64,000 bases of DNA from Argyresthia goedartella (lineage: Eukaryota > Arthropoda > Insecta > Lepidoptera > Argyresthiidae). This document shows positions 23,291 to 35,290 of the stretch, piece after piece. Under the pieces are notes generated by a model. It did not search any database, was not told the origin of the DNA, and was given only the letters and a program-made list of their open reading frames with translations. Numbering within the stretch: position 1 is the stretch's first letter; each line of letters begins with the position of its first letter. The stretch spans positions 3,038,001-3,102,000 of the forward strand of contig OX463829.1 in the NCBI GenBank assembly GCA_949825045.1. The letters run 5' to 3'. The position numbers were made by a program, and so were the translations under genes.

Positions 23291-24018
23291 TTCGGGGGTG
23301 TTTTTATTTATTTACAATCATTAAAAACTTTTATTAAATTTGCAATGTCAATCTATGTTAGTATGCAGTTTTTTTGTTCGGTTCAAATCATGGAAGTTAA
23401 GTATGAGTACGCACGAATTCAATTAAAAGTTTATTTTCGTCTTTTCGTCGTGAAAAACTTCCCACAGAATCCTATGGTCGCAAACGAAACAATTTTTAGG
23501 GCCCCATAAAAACGTGTATGTGTATCAGGCTGTAATCGATATGTTAAATAATAATTTGTGAATATTGTTCATGTTCTTTTGGGAATGTCATCGATAATTA
23601 TAGGTACAGTAATAATTCAAAATACGGTTAGTTAATAACAATTACGATACCCTTGCTGTATGAGTACACCTTTCTTTAACAACCTGTGTGGCACCGGTAA
23701 GCTGTGGGATATGTAGGACGGAGTCGGATAGGGACCAAGCCCATCATTTGTAGCCCACGTAATGAAATTGCGTGTTTGCAATAGCCCATTTTAACCGACT
23801 ACAGCGAAGCCGAAAGGAGGGTTATGTATGTAAACTTTAGAAATGACGTATCATTACAAGCGTATTGATTGTACGCTACTTATAGGTTTAGTATTGTCAC
23901 ACCAAGTTGAATATAGTGCCCTCTAGAGAACTTAAAATACTGTTTTTTTTTTCAATTTTATGAACCAGACCATGGTGGTCAACAAATCAAAAGGCTTACA
24001 TAGCACATTCCAGAATGT
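23291..24018. other. No gene recognised
   Basis: Non-coding. 'accgactacagcgaagccga' near 23795 resembles another dispersed lepidopteran repeat. Confidence 0.4.
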
Positions 24019-24676
24019 ATATGTCACCGTAAGATTGTCAAAACCGTTAGTTGATAAACTAACGTTTCTTTTCTCGTTAGTTGGTCAACTATCGACAGAT
24101 AGTAAACTGTAGTGTACTGCTTAGTAAATGACGCGTTAGTTGATAAACTAACGGTAAAACCATTAGAAAAACAAAAGAAAAGAAATTTATTGGGACCAAC
24201 AACTCAACAGCACCAAAATCATACAGAGCAAAAAAAAATAAAAACAAACAAACTTAAACAAAAAAATTAAAAACTTGCAAAAAATGAAAAAAAAATATAA
24301 CGAAAAAAACTTAAGTCTAACAATGGTTTGATACAATATTTTAATAACGATTCGAAAAAATATTTTACAATAAATGGTGCTGTCATTTCAGCCCACAAAA
24401 GGACACAACTCATACATACATACGTTACATAGTAAACTGGTTTAAACTTGAATTGCAAACGAAATACCAGGGCAAACACTGCGGCAGATTGGGTGAAGAC
24501 TAGAGGGGCCGAGCGCAGCGAAGCCCCCGAATAGTCTTCGAGTTAGGTTGACATGTAAGAACAAAACAAACGTAAATTCTAAACCCTGTCGGTCTGGTTT
24601 ACTATTTGTCGATAGTTGATTAACTAACGCGTTAGTTTATCAACTAACGGTTTTGTCTATCTTACGGTGACATATA
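24019..24676. mobile_element. MITE family K, full-length, with hairpin module
   Basis: The terminal inverted repeats are about 85-90 bp. They begin TGTCACCGTAAG at 24019 and end CTTACGGTGACA at 24676. Both contain 'accgttagttgataaactaacg'-type and 'tcgacagatagtaaac'-type blocks. The insertion site is TATA-rich. The hairpin module occupies 24470-24560 (hairpin 24495-24539). Confidence 0.8.
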
Positions 24677-25166
24677 TATTACTAGCTCTTGCTCGCTGCT
24701 TTGCTTGCTTTTAGTCGTTAGAAGGTTATTGACTGCCCGGTGGCTACAGGATTCAAACTCTCTAGAACGCGATGTTTGAGAAGTCGGGTTCTAGTTTATC
24801 GAACTTATTGTCTTCTTGTATTTAACTCAAACTTATTCTCAACGTCTCATTGCCTGAGTTTGAACTTACGGATATCTCAGAGAGGTTGGAGTCTACAGAA
24901 CCCGCATATACTATCCTCTTCAGTGAAATAGTCTCCACTGTTTACTGAGAAAACCTTCGGCGTCGTCCCATATGTAAATTGGGTATTATTGGTATGGTAC
25001 GCTGCTGCCATTTTTATATAAAAAAAAATACTGCTTTCGATTCAATTTTCAAGTTAGTATGATTACTTAACTGGGATAGACTACATAATAGACCTGCACA
25101 CATAGGGTCACCCCTAGTCCCGTACGGGGCAGCAGAGGTACAGATGTGACCATAATGTGTTGAGCT
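24677..25166. other. No gene recognised
   Basis: The open plus frame 24740-24931 has no recognisable domain. Confidence 0.35.
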
Positions 25167-25676
25167 AGAGATGGGCCGAATGTGGTTATAACCGAATACG
25201 AACTTCGGCCGAACATTCGGTTAAAATAAAAAAATCGAACTTTGGTTTAATTTCGCCGCGATTTCTTGAGAACGACACGTCATGACTTGTGTACGCACTT
25301 ACATGAATCGTCGAAATGAATAGATGCACCCCGCCGAACTTGAAGTTTATAGTTACGCATTTAAATTACGCAGTAGTTAGGCATTTAAAAATACCAAGTT
25401 TATTTTGTTAAGTCTGGGCAAAAATGTACTGTGTGTAATACAAATTTAATTTCAAAATAAATGACAATGAATAAATGCCTAATTTTATTTAACAATTATT
25501 ATGATACGTATGATTTCTATTCTATTGATTTCAGTCAAAATTCAAGTGAGTATTTTACTATTTTTTTTGCACCGAATGTTCGGCATTTAAACCGAATTTC
25601 AGCCGATGCCGAAGTTCTGTTCAAGTTGCCGAAATTCAGTTTAACCGAATGTATAACGAATTTTGGCCCATCCTTA
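25167..25676. mobile_element. hAT-like MITE
   Basis: Ends AGAGATGGGCC / GGCCCATCCTTA flank an interior with inverted GAACATTCGGTT-type blocks at both ends. Flanking octamers gttgagct (25159-25166) and gttgagaa (25677-25684) match at 6 of 8 positions, consistent with an old 8-bp target duplication. The TAGAGATGGGC terminus is typical of hAT elements. Confidence 0.7.
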
Positions 25677-26572
25677 GTTGAGAAAGTTATTTAATTATCC
25701 ATTTTACAGGGCTAGCCTATTGCCGCGGGCACGGAGATGTGACGTTGGGTAAACTTATTGGATTTTTGTACAGTTAAATATTTCGATCTTCCTCGGTTCC
25801 GACAAGCATGTTATTTGCGCCGCCTGTAGAACGTTCAATATTTCGAAATATATTTTTCTCTCTTAAATGGTCACATTTTATTAATCTTATCATCTGTGTG
25901 CATCAGTACTACGCCGGGTTTGAGGTATCTCGACAAACTATCGGATCGAGGCCTTCTTCCGCTAGAGGGTATAAATCATGGATTTTGTTGGAACATAATC
26001 GTAGAAAATATCATAACGTACGAGAGTTTCAATAACAAACTGTATAAGTATAAGCTAAGACATCGAAAAAGAAAACATCGTGAGTATCATATCTTGTGGC
26101 GATGAGGGCTGGCTCATTGCCACAAGATGATTTGTGATATGTCGTGTAAAATGGAGTATTTAGTTTGTCTATGTACATGTGATTTTGTATGTATAATGTG
26201 TTTATTAAATAAAGAAACAGTACCAATTATGTTGTCTTTGATTGTCGTTTTATCATAAAATAACGTTCGATCTGAATAAAGACATAATTCAACAACAAAG
26301 CTACCTGTCGTCATTTCCTACCAATTGTAATTTCGAGTATAATGGCGTCGTCCCGCCGTGAATCTAAACTTTATTGTTTCGCAGAAGACCGTTTGATGTT
26401 TTACAACTCAGCCGGTCGTAAATTTAACAATTGCCCATCGATAACAATTCTGATGTTTCAGGCGCGCGTGCGCAAACATCCACGCCAAGTTCTGTGGCTC
26501 GCTCTCTCGGGATAGTATTTAATGACTGCGTAACGTCAAATTCGGTGAAACGCCCATCTTTGAAGCGTCCTC
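25677..26572. other. No confirmed gene; possible 3' transcript end
   Basis: Overlapping plus-strand frames (25808-26035, 25896-26105) with no domain, followed by AATAAAG at about 26208, hint at a transcribed end. I cannot support a gene. Confidence 0.25.
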
Positions 26573-26790
26573 TTATATATGTCACCGGAAGATAGTCAAA
26601 ACCGTTAGTTGATAAACCAACGCGGTAGTTGATCAACTGTCGACAGATAGTAAACCAGACCTAAAGCGTTTAGAATTTAAGTTTCTTTTGTTCTTACATG
26701 TCAACCTAACATGAAGACTAGAGGTCCCTCTAGTCTTCACCTAAGCTACCGCAGTATTTGCCCTGGTATTTCGTTCGCTTTTAGATTTTA
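26573..26790. mobile_element. MITE family K, half element with perfect hairpin
   Basis: Starts TGTCACCGGAAGATAGTC after TATATA and shares the 'accgttagttgataaac' block with 24019. It contains the hairpin module at 26698-26755 (hairpin 26713-26738). The opposite terminal repeat is missing. Confidence 0.75.
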
Positions 26791-26859
26791 AATATTCACC
26801 ATGGCATAGGCTTCGAAATCGTGATCCGTTGCTACTACCCTCGGTGTTTGAGTAGTTAA

Positions 26860-27250
26860 TAGCACATACAAACTTATGCATTCACCCTGGTTACGGAGTT
26901 TTGGAGGTTACATGGATCAATAACTTTGTAAACTATATTTTGCGGTCTTAAATCCAACCTATTGATTTTCAATAAAAGTTACGAAGCTGTCTCATGGTCT
27001 CTACAAATCGAATGATACCTGTTTGGATCGTAGCGGTTTTTTGCAATTTTAAAAACCCCACATCGCCACCATTTCGAAAAAATCCAAAAACTGAATCGAA
27101 TAAAATAACTATTTAATTATTGAACCTGTTCGCAAAAAATCCCGAGAATCAGTTGAGAAATGCGACCTGTAGAGGATCACATCCGAACACACATCGGGAC
27201 ATTCGACAGCATTTTTACCCAATTCTGAAACGGGGACGCTTCGATCGCTT
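26860..27250 (+). repeat. Dispersed repeat family B
   Basis: Same block order as 21600-21950, ending 'ctgaaacggggacgcttcga'. Confidence 0.65.
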
Positions 27251-27774
27251 GAAAAAAAAAAATAAACTAAATAGATGTTTTTCACCTAAAACATGTAAAA
27301 ACTTGATATTTCCTGGGATCTAAAAATAATACAGATATGTTACTTAGGTTCAAAAAAATCTTCAAAAAATATGTTATTCAAAATATCTTAAAACGTTATG
27401 TTTAAAATAAAAAAATACTCAGTGGATTTGAGGAAATAAATAAAATCACAATTTTGCAATGATCTGTCGCAGCGACTGACGTTACACTCATGTTGCAGTA
27501 TGAGGTGTTTTTAACTTTATTTTAATATGGCTGTGTTCAAAATATCAACAATCAATGTGTTGACAAATGGCGTTTCTAATTTCATCAATTCGTTATCTTT
27601 TGACAGAACCATTAAAACGTTTTTTTTCTCCAAAAGCTGCTATTTTGTTTGTTACTTACTGAATCTTGAATAGGTACCAATTTAAGAATAAATAATACTT
27701 ACCGCACCTCTGATTTTTAAAGCAACAGTGAAGTGCAATTTAAATGGTATTATGAAGATGCTTTCAACACTATT
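27251..27774. other. No gene recognised
   Basis: AT-rich sequence downstream (minus strand) of the coding-like exon at 27775. Confidence 0.35.
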
Positions 27775-27939
27775 TTAATTCACACATTCTACAACTTCGG
27801 TTCTATTCGATCTATTGCGGTTTTCCGCCGCATCCTCTTTCTCTTCAGAAGGCAAATCCAGCAATGCATGCTTTAAAGCCATAAAGTCATTCGCAACGTC
27901 TCTGTGAATATTATCCCGAGTTTTTAAGTCAGCAGGCGG
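27775..27939 (-). other. Coding-like terminal exon, unidentified
   Basis: On the minus strand a possible acceptor (...gcggatag) ends at 27940. It opens a 54-codon frame ending in TAA at 27775. The peptide is acidic and coding-like: it contains NIHRDVANDFMALKHALLDL, then PSEEKEDAAENRNRSN, and ends EVVECVN. Codons use a mix of third bases, and the frame is broken upstream by TAG. It may be the last exon of a host gene or of a captured transposon gene. Only 165 bp, so chance cannot be excluded, but the amino-acid composition argues against it. Confidence 0.4.
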
Positions 27940-28256
27940 CTATCCGCACAATAAACTCAGTGAAATCGCATTCAGAAATCTGGCAAAGCATAAGTGGTCG
28001 CCAAAAAATAGACATACCAAACGGTTGATTAACCGGCTACAATGTTAATAAAATGTTTATACCTAAATTTATTGCAATTTAGAAATTCAAGACACGGTTG
28101 TGAAATAAACAGAAATGTTGTTTTCATTGCCATTTTATGCTACAAAATTTTCAACTTATTTCGTTAAAATATGGAGACTTGAATTTGTATTATAGGTTTA
28201 ATAGCTGAAGACATAATCTATATGATTACTGAAGATATAATCTATTCAACGTTGAA

Positions 28257-28300
28257 AATTAATTTCTACAAGTTCAGTCAACAACTTGTAGAAATTAATT
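28257..28300. repeat. Perfect hairpin, 18-bp stem
   Basis: AATTAATTTCTACAAGTT and its complement flank an 8-base loop. Confidence 0.9.
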
Positions 28301-29412
28301 GGCTGACAACTGACGCCGTAAAACAAAAAGAAAAATAATAACGGCCTAAGGCGCTCGGCCTATAATATAGTGTTTTTATTTATTTATTTGATATTTCCTG
28401 AATATTTTATGAGCTTCTTCACAATGCTTTGTTTTTCCTTCAAAAATATATCAAAGCTAAGTTCAGAATGATGTTATGATGACACCTAAATATTCCTAAG
28501 CGGTTATTATTTCATTTTCTTTTTTTTTAAGTTTTGAAATATAGATAGCTTTATAACTGGATCAAATAAATTCTATATTTGCATGAAAATAAGGAAATAA
28601 ATAAACATTAAATAAACTTTATATTGGGTGCTTACCTATGAAATTGGCGAATTTTTCTTCCAGATTCAGGAGTTCATAATTCGAGTAATTCAATAGCTAT
28701 TTCCAGTTTTTTTTTATTGTTTTAAAATTAATTTCAATATTTTACATGTACTTATTAAATTTTCTTTTAATTTTCAGTTTAATAACTAAAATGTTATCTT
28801 CAAAATCAGTGCCCCCTAAATGTCATCCATTTTCATGATAATATTCGTAATATTTTTTTACAGCTGACACTTTTCAAAAATTATATAAAATTTTCTGTTA
28901 GCTAAATGTTGTCTCATTCATACACACAAAGTTTATAAAATTAGGATCTGTTATTCCTAAGCAAAATACAAAAATGTTTGTACTGAAAATTGAGTTAACT
29001 TCAATTTCTCCGTACAAAACGCCAATTTCATATATAAGGACCTAATATATAATCGAAGCGTCCGTGGCCTAGCGCTATTCGCTCATCGGAAACGATCATG
29101 CGGGTAGCAACATCCGGCCGAGACGAGCACTGGATGGGTGTCCGTTCCATGTGGCATTTGTTTCGGACGCTTCCGTGTTTTGGATGACACCTTAAGATGT
29201 AGGTCTCGGCTAATAGTGCTATTCAGCGGTAGTAGTCGTAAAGCTGAGACCCTAAAAAGGCAGCTTGATAACTTCTGACAGCCAGGTTGGCCACAAGCCC
29301 CATTCCCCTCTATCAGCCCGCACTGAGCCAGCATGGTAGACTTTGCTTTAATCTTACTCATTGGGACACTAATGTGCTTTATTTATTCCTATTTTATTTT
29401 ATTAACTATATA
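28301..29412. other. No gene; GC-rich repeat-like patch at 29050-29360
   Basis: 28301-29049 is AT-rich and empty. 29050-29360 is GC-richer, with 'tccgtggcctagcg' near its start and 'gccaggttggccacaagccc' near its end. These recall fragments of dispersed lepidopteran repeats, but I cannot classify it. Confidence 0.35.
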
Positions 29413-29674
29413 AGGTGACATTTAATTAGCTGACCATATTTTGGGAAATGATAGTACCCATAATTATGACCAACTTTCCCTAAGAAACATCTGGTCGCAA
29501 ACGAAAAAATTTTTTGAGTCCCCCATACAAACTTGTAATCAGCTGATCGGTTCAATGTACTGAGGGCCAATAATTATTTTTCCATTTGCGACCATATGTT
29601 TCTTGGGGAAAGTTGTTCATAGTGATGAGTACTATCGTTCCCCAAAATATGGTGAGCTTATTAAATGTCACCTT
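29413..29674. mobile_element. Palindromic MITE family P, copy 1
   Basis: A whole-length foldback of about 260 bp: AAGGTGACATTTAATTAGCT at the left end is the complement of the right end, and 'tttgcgaccatatgtttctt' pairs with the left half. It lies between TATA-type flanks. Copy 2 is at 39167-39431. Confidence 0.9.
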
Positions 29675-30285
29675 GTATATTATACACACTTGTCTCCAAG
29701 AGTCAAGCCACCGCTAGGCATAAATCTCTCCACCTGAGGCTCACCGCGATCCTATTCGACAATGCGCTTTTCTTCGCACAAAGACTACTTGGAGCGCCAT
29801 TTCTGCAGAAAATGGTTCAATTCAGAGACGTTCCATTGATAAAAATTATTGTTCTCTTGCACTCCGGCTTCAGTACAATGGGGGCTTGGCGCTATTAAAA
29901 TATCAGACCCTGGAGGCTATAGCGGAGGGCACTTACGTGCATTGCTCGCTGGAGTCTTACTCAAAAATGAGGGGTTCATTGTTTGGTTGGATTAAGTTAG
30001 GAGAATACGTTTTATTATTATATCATTAAAGTTAAAGAAATTTTTATGATTTGACGGAGGTTTATTTTATTTTTATTTAGTGGATAATACCATGCCATAC
30101 TTAGGGTGAAACTAAAAATGAAGATTACACTATTGGGCCAATTAAAATTAGCGACAGTGAAAATTCAGTGTGCAGTGGTGTGTGAGTATTTCTATGGATG
30201 GCAGTTACGGGTAAAAATTTGTATTTCGCATTAACTTGTTTCTACAGGCCTTTGATTCATTCTATTCTTAAGCAGAAGAGGAGGT
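29675..30285. other. No gene recognised
   Basis: The plus frame 29665-29898 starts inside the MITE end and has no domain. Confidence 0.4.
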
Positions 30286-30636
30286 ACAGATCAGTTCACT
30301 AAAGCTGGCGCGTGCACAGTACTCACAATTATGCAATTTCACTATATAGTATCTTTAAAATGAATGATTTTATTCTAACCTGAAAAACGGTAAACAATCA
30401 CAGTAACGCGCGTCGATTGACACGTGACAGGAAAGCAAAAAGATCCCTCTATAACGAGCAAATCGAGCAAATCGAGCAAAACAATAACTGTCTTCATACT
30501 CATAAGTTTGACCGCGCGCGAGAGAGACATGCATTGCAACTTCTCGCCTCGCCCATATTCACAGACACAACACTAGCGCAACGTGTCAATGTGTTGAACG
30601 TGCCAGCTTTAGTTACCCGATCTGTACAGCCCCCTT
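30286..30636. mobile_element. MITE with about 35-bp inverted ends
   Basis: 'gaggaggtacagatcagtt' plus 'actaaagctggcgcgt' (30286-30321) is inverted at 30597-30636 with a few mismatches. The interior is not coding. Confidence 0.75.
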
Positions 30637-30675
30637 ATTTATTAATTAATTTATTAAATCCAAGGTAGTTAGGGT

Positions 30676-30723
30676 CAAATTTATGTTTAGTGTATGGGAA
30701 AACATACACTAAACATAAATTTG
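30676..30723. repeat. Perfect hairpin, 21-bp stem
   Basis: CAAATTTATGTTTAGTGTAT... pairs exactly with 30703-30723 around the loop 'ggaaaa'. Confidence 0.92.
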
Positions 30724-31426
30724 TATTGAGTGGGCACTACACTATCAGTTACTCAAGTCTCAAGACCTACAAACATTTGCTGATTTCTCTGAGAAACGTC
30801 ATGCATCACAATCTCCTTAGACCTACCAACACTCGAGGAACACCTTCGTCGAAAACAGCAAGTGTTCGAAATAAATCAAAATTAAGACCAATTTGTCAAC
30901 AGCTATTAGTAATAGTTGTGATTAAACCAACTATTTGTTGGGCGCAAACTTGCGGAATGTTATCTTCATTAGCATTCCTCCCCACGCAACTTGGAGCCGT
31001 CCCTAGAGTGACCCGCGACATGCGAGGTGATACAGAAGTGGGGTTGGTTCACGCTGACCTCCTGAGCCTATTTCACCCCGTTTGGGAAAAGCCAACAATC
31101 ATTTTTTGGGGTTGATTTCCGGTTGAGTAAAAGTATCAGCTAATTCAAAGGCAGTTATCGAAGATAGATTGCGTAATCTTGTTTTAAATATGTCTTAAGG
31201 CAACTTGTTTGCTTATTGTTGGTTGGTAATAAAGTTCAAAAAATAATCAATCATCTGTTGATGGTCCCACTGGTTTTGTAAATCTTATAGAAAATGGGCC
31301 TATCACTGCAGCTGTTTCTTAATATTAGCTTGTTGATCAGAGTAACTTCATGCATTCTCTAACGTGTATTATTTCATAATTATTGCTTGATTTATTTGGA
31401 TTTGAATTTATGTACTTATTGTGTAC
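30724..31426. other. Unexplained open stretch
   Basis: The plus frame 30690-31115 is open for 141 codons but begins inside the hairpin. No domain, signal peptide or splice context is seen. It is probably fortuitous, though its second half is less AT-rich than the surroundings. Confidence 0.3.
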
Positions 31427-31560
31427 AACCTCTGTGGCGCTGCCTACCATGCAAGAGGTCACCGGGTTCGATCCCCAGCTGGGGGGCAAATAAAAACCTG
31501 TTTCTGGTTCCCACGACACGTATGTGCGTGTATGTAAATGTTTATGTTTATGATTTAATC
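31427..31560 (+). mobile_element. tRNA-derived SINE, family 2
   Basis: The head 'cctctgtggcgctgcctacc' is followed by the B box 'gggttcgatccccagctggg', then 'tttctggttcccacgacacg' and a 'gtatgtaaatgtttatgttt' tail. Confidence 0.75.
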
Positions 31561-31772
31561 GTGATGAAAAATATAAAATTAAGTTACTCTAGTAGTCCTT
31601 CATACATCGCCTAAGAGACATTTTTAGTATTTGTATTCCTGATACCCTAAAAGTAAGCTTAAGTTGAAATTCTATGTTCTGCTGACAGTGTACCCAGCCT
31701 TTAGAGGAATAGGAATTAAAATCTTAAAAAACGCTTTCATTGGAAGTATGGAGGACTAGCAGTGGAGTATAT

Positions 31773-31966
31773 ATGTCACGAAAATAACACGATCCGCAAG
31801 TTTATAAATTTCCTAGGAAATTTATAAACTTCCTTCTAGATTATATTAGGCTAGGTTAGGTTCGGTTAGGTTAGGTTAGGTTAGGTTAGGTTAGTATATT
31901 TATAAACATGCGGAAAAATTTTTAGGAAATTTATAAACTTGCAGATCTTGTTATTTTCCGGTGACA
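31773..31966. mobile_element. MITE carrying TTAGG repeats
   Basis: The terminal inverted repeats are about 45 bp: TGTCACGAAAATAACACGAT at 31773, and the complement ending TTCCGGTGACA at 31966. They continue through 'gcaagtttataaatttcct'. TATATA flanks both ends. The interior contains a 49-bp TTAGG tract. Confidence 0.85.
31846..31894 (+). repeat. Interstitial insect telomere-type (TTAGG)n tract
   Basis: About ten TTAGG-type units, two of them altered (GCTAGG, TTCGG). The sequence matches the canonical insect telomeric repeat, but it lies inside a transposable element rather than at a chromosome end. Confidence 0.95.
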
Positions 31967-33377
31967 TATATATATATATTTTTTAAACAATTAATTGAAA
32001 AATAACTGGCCCGGTGACATGGCACTAACCCATCGCCGCAAGTATTTCCTTAATGCAGTAACGCAACTCATCAGACAACACCTCTCCGCCAGAGTTACAA
32101 AGATTTATCCCATGTTATTGTGGGAGTGTCTCTACCGGCTAATGGGACCAAGTATGGAATCTGGATTTAGTTTTGGAAGTTCGTCGCTGGGTTGAATAGT
32201 TTAGCAGATAATGAGTAAATATCACTCGGGAATAGGGGATATTGGTACTGAAAATTGTGTCAAGTAGCAGAAAAACACAGTACATAAATGATCATTCATT
32301 TAGGTGCTGTGTTTTTCTGTCGTCATATTCTTTTGTTTGTATATTCTGATGTCGTATAGGAGAAGCCTACACGGTAAACTAGATGAAATCGTGATGATTC
32401 ATCATTCTACATAATGCTTCGCTTTGTCCGAACTTCGTATTTGTATGAAGTGGGAAATTAGTGACGCTTAATTCACCTTTTTTTTTATTTTTTATTTTTG
32501 ATTTTATAACCTAGGGCCTTGCGTCTTTATAATGTAAGGTTTGTTTTCGTTTTGGTTTTGCTTGGCCTAAGGCCTCTCACTTTTCTTACATATTTTACTG
32601 CATTTGATACATATATTGAAGAATTTAAAAAACACATGACATCCGCCATTTTATGATGGCGGCCATCTTGGATTTGTATTTTTTTCATGGTATACTGTGT
32701 TTTACTAGTAAAGCCCTTTCATTTGATACTCGCGCAGAAGGATTACGGATGATTTTATAGGCTGTGTGTGTTCATCAGTTAAAGTAGTCTATTTATTTAT
32801 TATATATAGGTTGAATGATCAAAAATCTGGGATATCGGCTAACACAAAATATGCCAAAAATATATTAAATCTTACTTTTTTGTAGCAATGAAGTTGATGG
32901 GACGTTGTACCCAGCTGTATACGAACTCTGTAGAGATAAACTTTTTGCTGTGATTAAAAACGTGATATTAGAGCGGCAACTTGTTGTGTCGAAATTGTTG
33001 TTTTTTATATTGGACTAAAATATATACTGAACGTTACCCTTAAAACTGGACTTTACAGTTATAGTAAGCATTAATGGTGCTATCCAAGGATAGGTTTGTT
33101 ATATATTTGGCTTCGTTCCAAAGCAAACCATTCCCATTCCTTTAACTCCAAAACAATCATTTTAAAATAAATAAAAAACACGCATCAAAGGTCTTTCTTA
33201 AATATTACAGGAAAAATAATGTGAAATGTATACATCTATCTATCTATTCAGCCTTCCGCACCCACTGATGAGTATAGGCCTCCTCTTCAGCAGGCCACTT
33301 GACGCGGTCCTGCGCCAGCCCCATCCATCAGAAATGTATACCTATAATACATTTAAATTGGGATTGTGCCCGATTGT
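31967..33377. other. No gene recognised
   Basis: Contains an imperfect inverted repeat around 32268-32320 (CAGAAAAACACAG / CTGTGTTTTTCTG). 32625-32760 ('atccgccattttatgatggc') is of a kind common in lepidopteran dispersed repeats. Confidence 0.4.
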
Positions 33378-33643
33378 TGACGACCCGAATGGCCGAGTCG
33401 GCAGTGACGCTGCCTACGAAACCAAGGGTCCCGGGTTCGAGTCCCGGTGGGGGCAAATATTTGGTTGATGAGAACGAATGTTTGTACACTAGTCATGGTT
33501 GTTTATCTATGTATGTATAATATTTATCTATATAAGTATGTGTATCGTTGCCTAGTACCCAAGATACAGGGAATCCTAGTTTGGGGCTAGATCAATGTGT
33601 GTAAATGGTGTCCAAGGTATTATTGTTATTATTATTATTTATT
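33378..33643 (+). mobile_element. tRNA-derived SINE, family 1
   Basis: A and B boxes are intact, and the body runs to 'gtccaaggtattattg' with a TTA-rich tail. 33644-33715 adds a separate LINE-like 3' end with 'caataaagaaattatgaa'. Confidence 0.88.
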
Positions 33644-33715
33644 GTGAGGCAATTGTTATGTAACTCTTGTTTTTTGTATTATTTGTGCGCAATAAAGAAA
33701 TTATGAATTTTGAAA

Positions 33716-34519
33716 TACAAATAATAAGATTTCAAACTGTATCCTGTGCCTGGTCTAATAAAAGGGCTTGTGGCGAGCTTTACTTTTTTCATAAACCTGA
33801 AATGCTCAGGTTTAAAAATGAAAATAGATAACTTTATACTCATGTTTTTGTTTACGTTGCTACGTAATCCTTCGTGTGCGCGTCCGACTCGCAGTTGTAG
33901 TTTTTTTTAAATGGCTATAGGTTGATTCATACTTTATGTACCTATAGATCCCGCTAATATGAAATAGTGTTGTGAGTAAAGTCCAGAAGGCGAGACTGAG
34001 AAATGCGTTTGTGTGAGTGCTTTCATCTGTAATGGCTTCGACGAAGTATGAGATGTGACCACGTAAGTTTCATCCGTGTAGTGTACTCTTCTCAAGTAGC
34101 CCATTGGCCGGCCCTGCACACATACAATTTTAGTTCTCAGGGCTAACCTTTTGTCTGTATTATGTTTGCTCCCAAAAATTCTGACACCACAACTCTGTCT
34201 GGTTGATGGATTAGCGGAGTGCCGAGTCGTAGAGTCGCTTTGTGCAAAGGACCTGCCGTTTGAATACTCCATTTCAAAAGGTGGATCTGCAAAGTGGCCC
34301 CTTATAAATATTTAGTTTAATGCAAACCCGAAGAGCACTTTCAGCCTTACAGTTAAAGCTACAGGTGAAACTTGGTGGATGGGAGGGCGCCTGAGTGGTT
34401 TTTGAGGAAAGTGGGTCTGATACGGCTTTGATCAGCAGCTGTAAAATCATTTGCTACAACACATTTAAAAATAAGACATAAATGCCAGGAAAGGATGGAG
34501 ACAGAACTTAGATGTTTAT
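33716..34519. other. No gene recognised
   Basis: 33845-33900 carries the repeat end piece 'gcgcgtccgactcgcagttg'. The minus frame 33934-34272 (112 codons) has no recognisable domain. Confidence 0.35.
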
Positions 34520-34620
34520 ATGTGTAACGACGCTGTTTCTGGTTTCCACGACACAGGGTAACTGGCGTGGGACCAAAAGTAATGTATGTGCCTGTATATA
34601 AATTTGTATTTTTAATTTTA
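34520..34620 (+). mobile_element. SINE family 2 body fragment
   Basis: 'ctgtttctggtttccacgac' and 'gcctgtatataaatttgta' match the family 2 body. The tRNA-like head is absent. Confidence 0.5.
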
Positions 34621-34984
34621 TAATCATGTTGCCAAATATTGCTTTACTGATAATCATAGATTTTGCATCACTCAAGAAATTCCTTCGACATGGTTTTAAT
34701 GGTACTGGGAGTAACTGGATAGGAACTAAACCGGTTGGCAACTCAGGTTGCTGAAACATACGTACTGACTGAATGACACAGACAGACTAGTCCTCAACGC
34801 ACTCTCAAAGGAAACTAGTTAGGCATTCGAGTCTCTGACATAAGTTGCTTTTCAGTAGATCCGTGTGCTACGGACATAACAAAAATAAATGATGAGTGTA
34901 GTAACTTATTCGACAACTCAAAATGCACAAATCTTGCTACAACTTGAACAGTGCTGAACATATCGATGGCCAATAAATAATGGA

Positions 34985-35290
34985 AACAAATATAATGATC
35001 ACCAAAATATTTTTTTCCTACCCAAAATGGATAAATGAACACCAAAAGTTGCAAAAAATATCAAGGAAAAATACTGCGGTAGTAGGTGAAGGGTAAAGGG
35101 GGTGAGCGAAGCGAAGCCCCCTTTATCCTTCGCGTTAGGTTGAACATGTAAGAACAACAAAAAATACTTAAAACATAAACTTAAGCACACAAAACATAAA
35201 AAGAAGTTTGGTGATCATTTATCCAAACACAATTTGGTGGACGTTCATCCATTCTGGCAGTTATTTTGAATTTATTGATAGTAAAATAGG
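34985..35290. mobile_element. MITE family G, copy 1, with hairpin module
   Basis: Inverted blocks 'aatgatcaccaaa' and 'ggataaatgaacaccaaaa' occur left and right of the hairpin module (hairpin 35088-35131). Copy 2 at 47115-47440 is colinear over about 300 bp with a few dozen differences. Confidence 0.75.

Noticed and set aside
30690..31115. 141-codon plus-strand gene
   Set aside because: Starts inside a perfect hairpin, has no domain, splice or promoter context.
31846..31894. Chromosome end
   Set aside because: Only about ten TTAGG units, enclosed by MITE inverted repeats and flanked by ordinary sequence on both sides.
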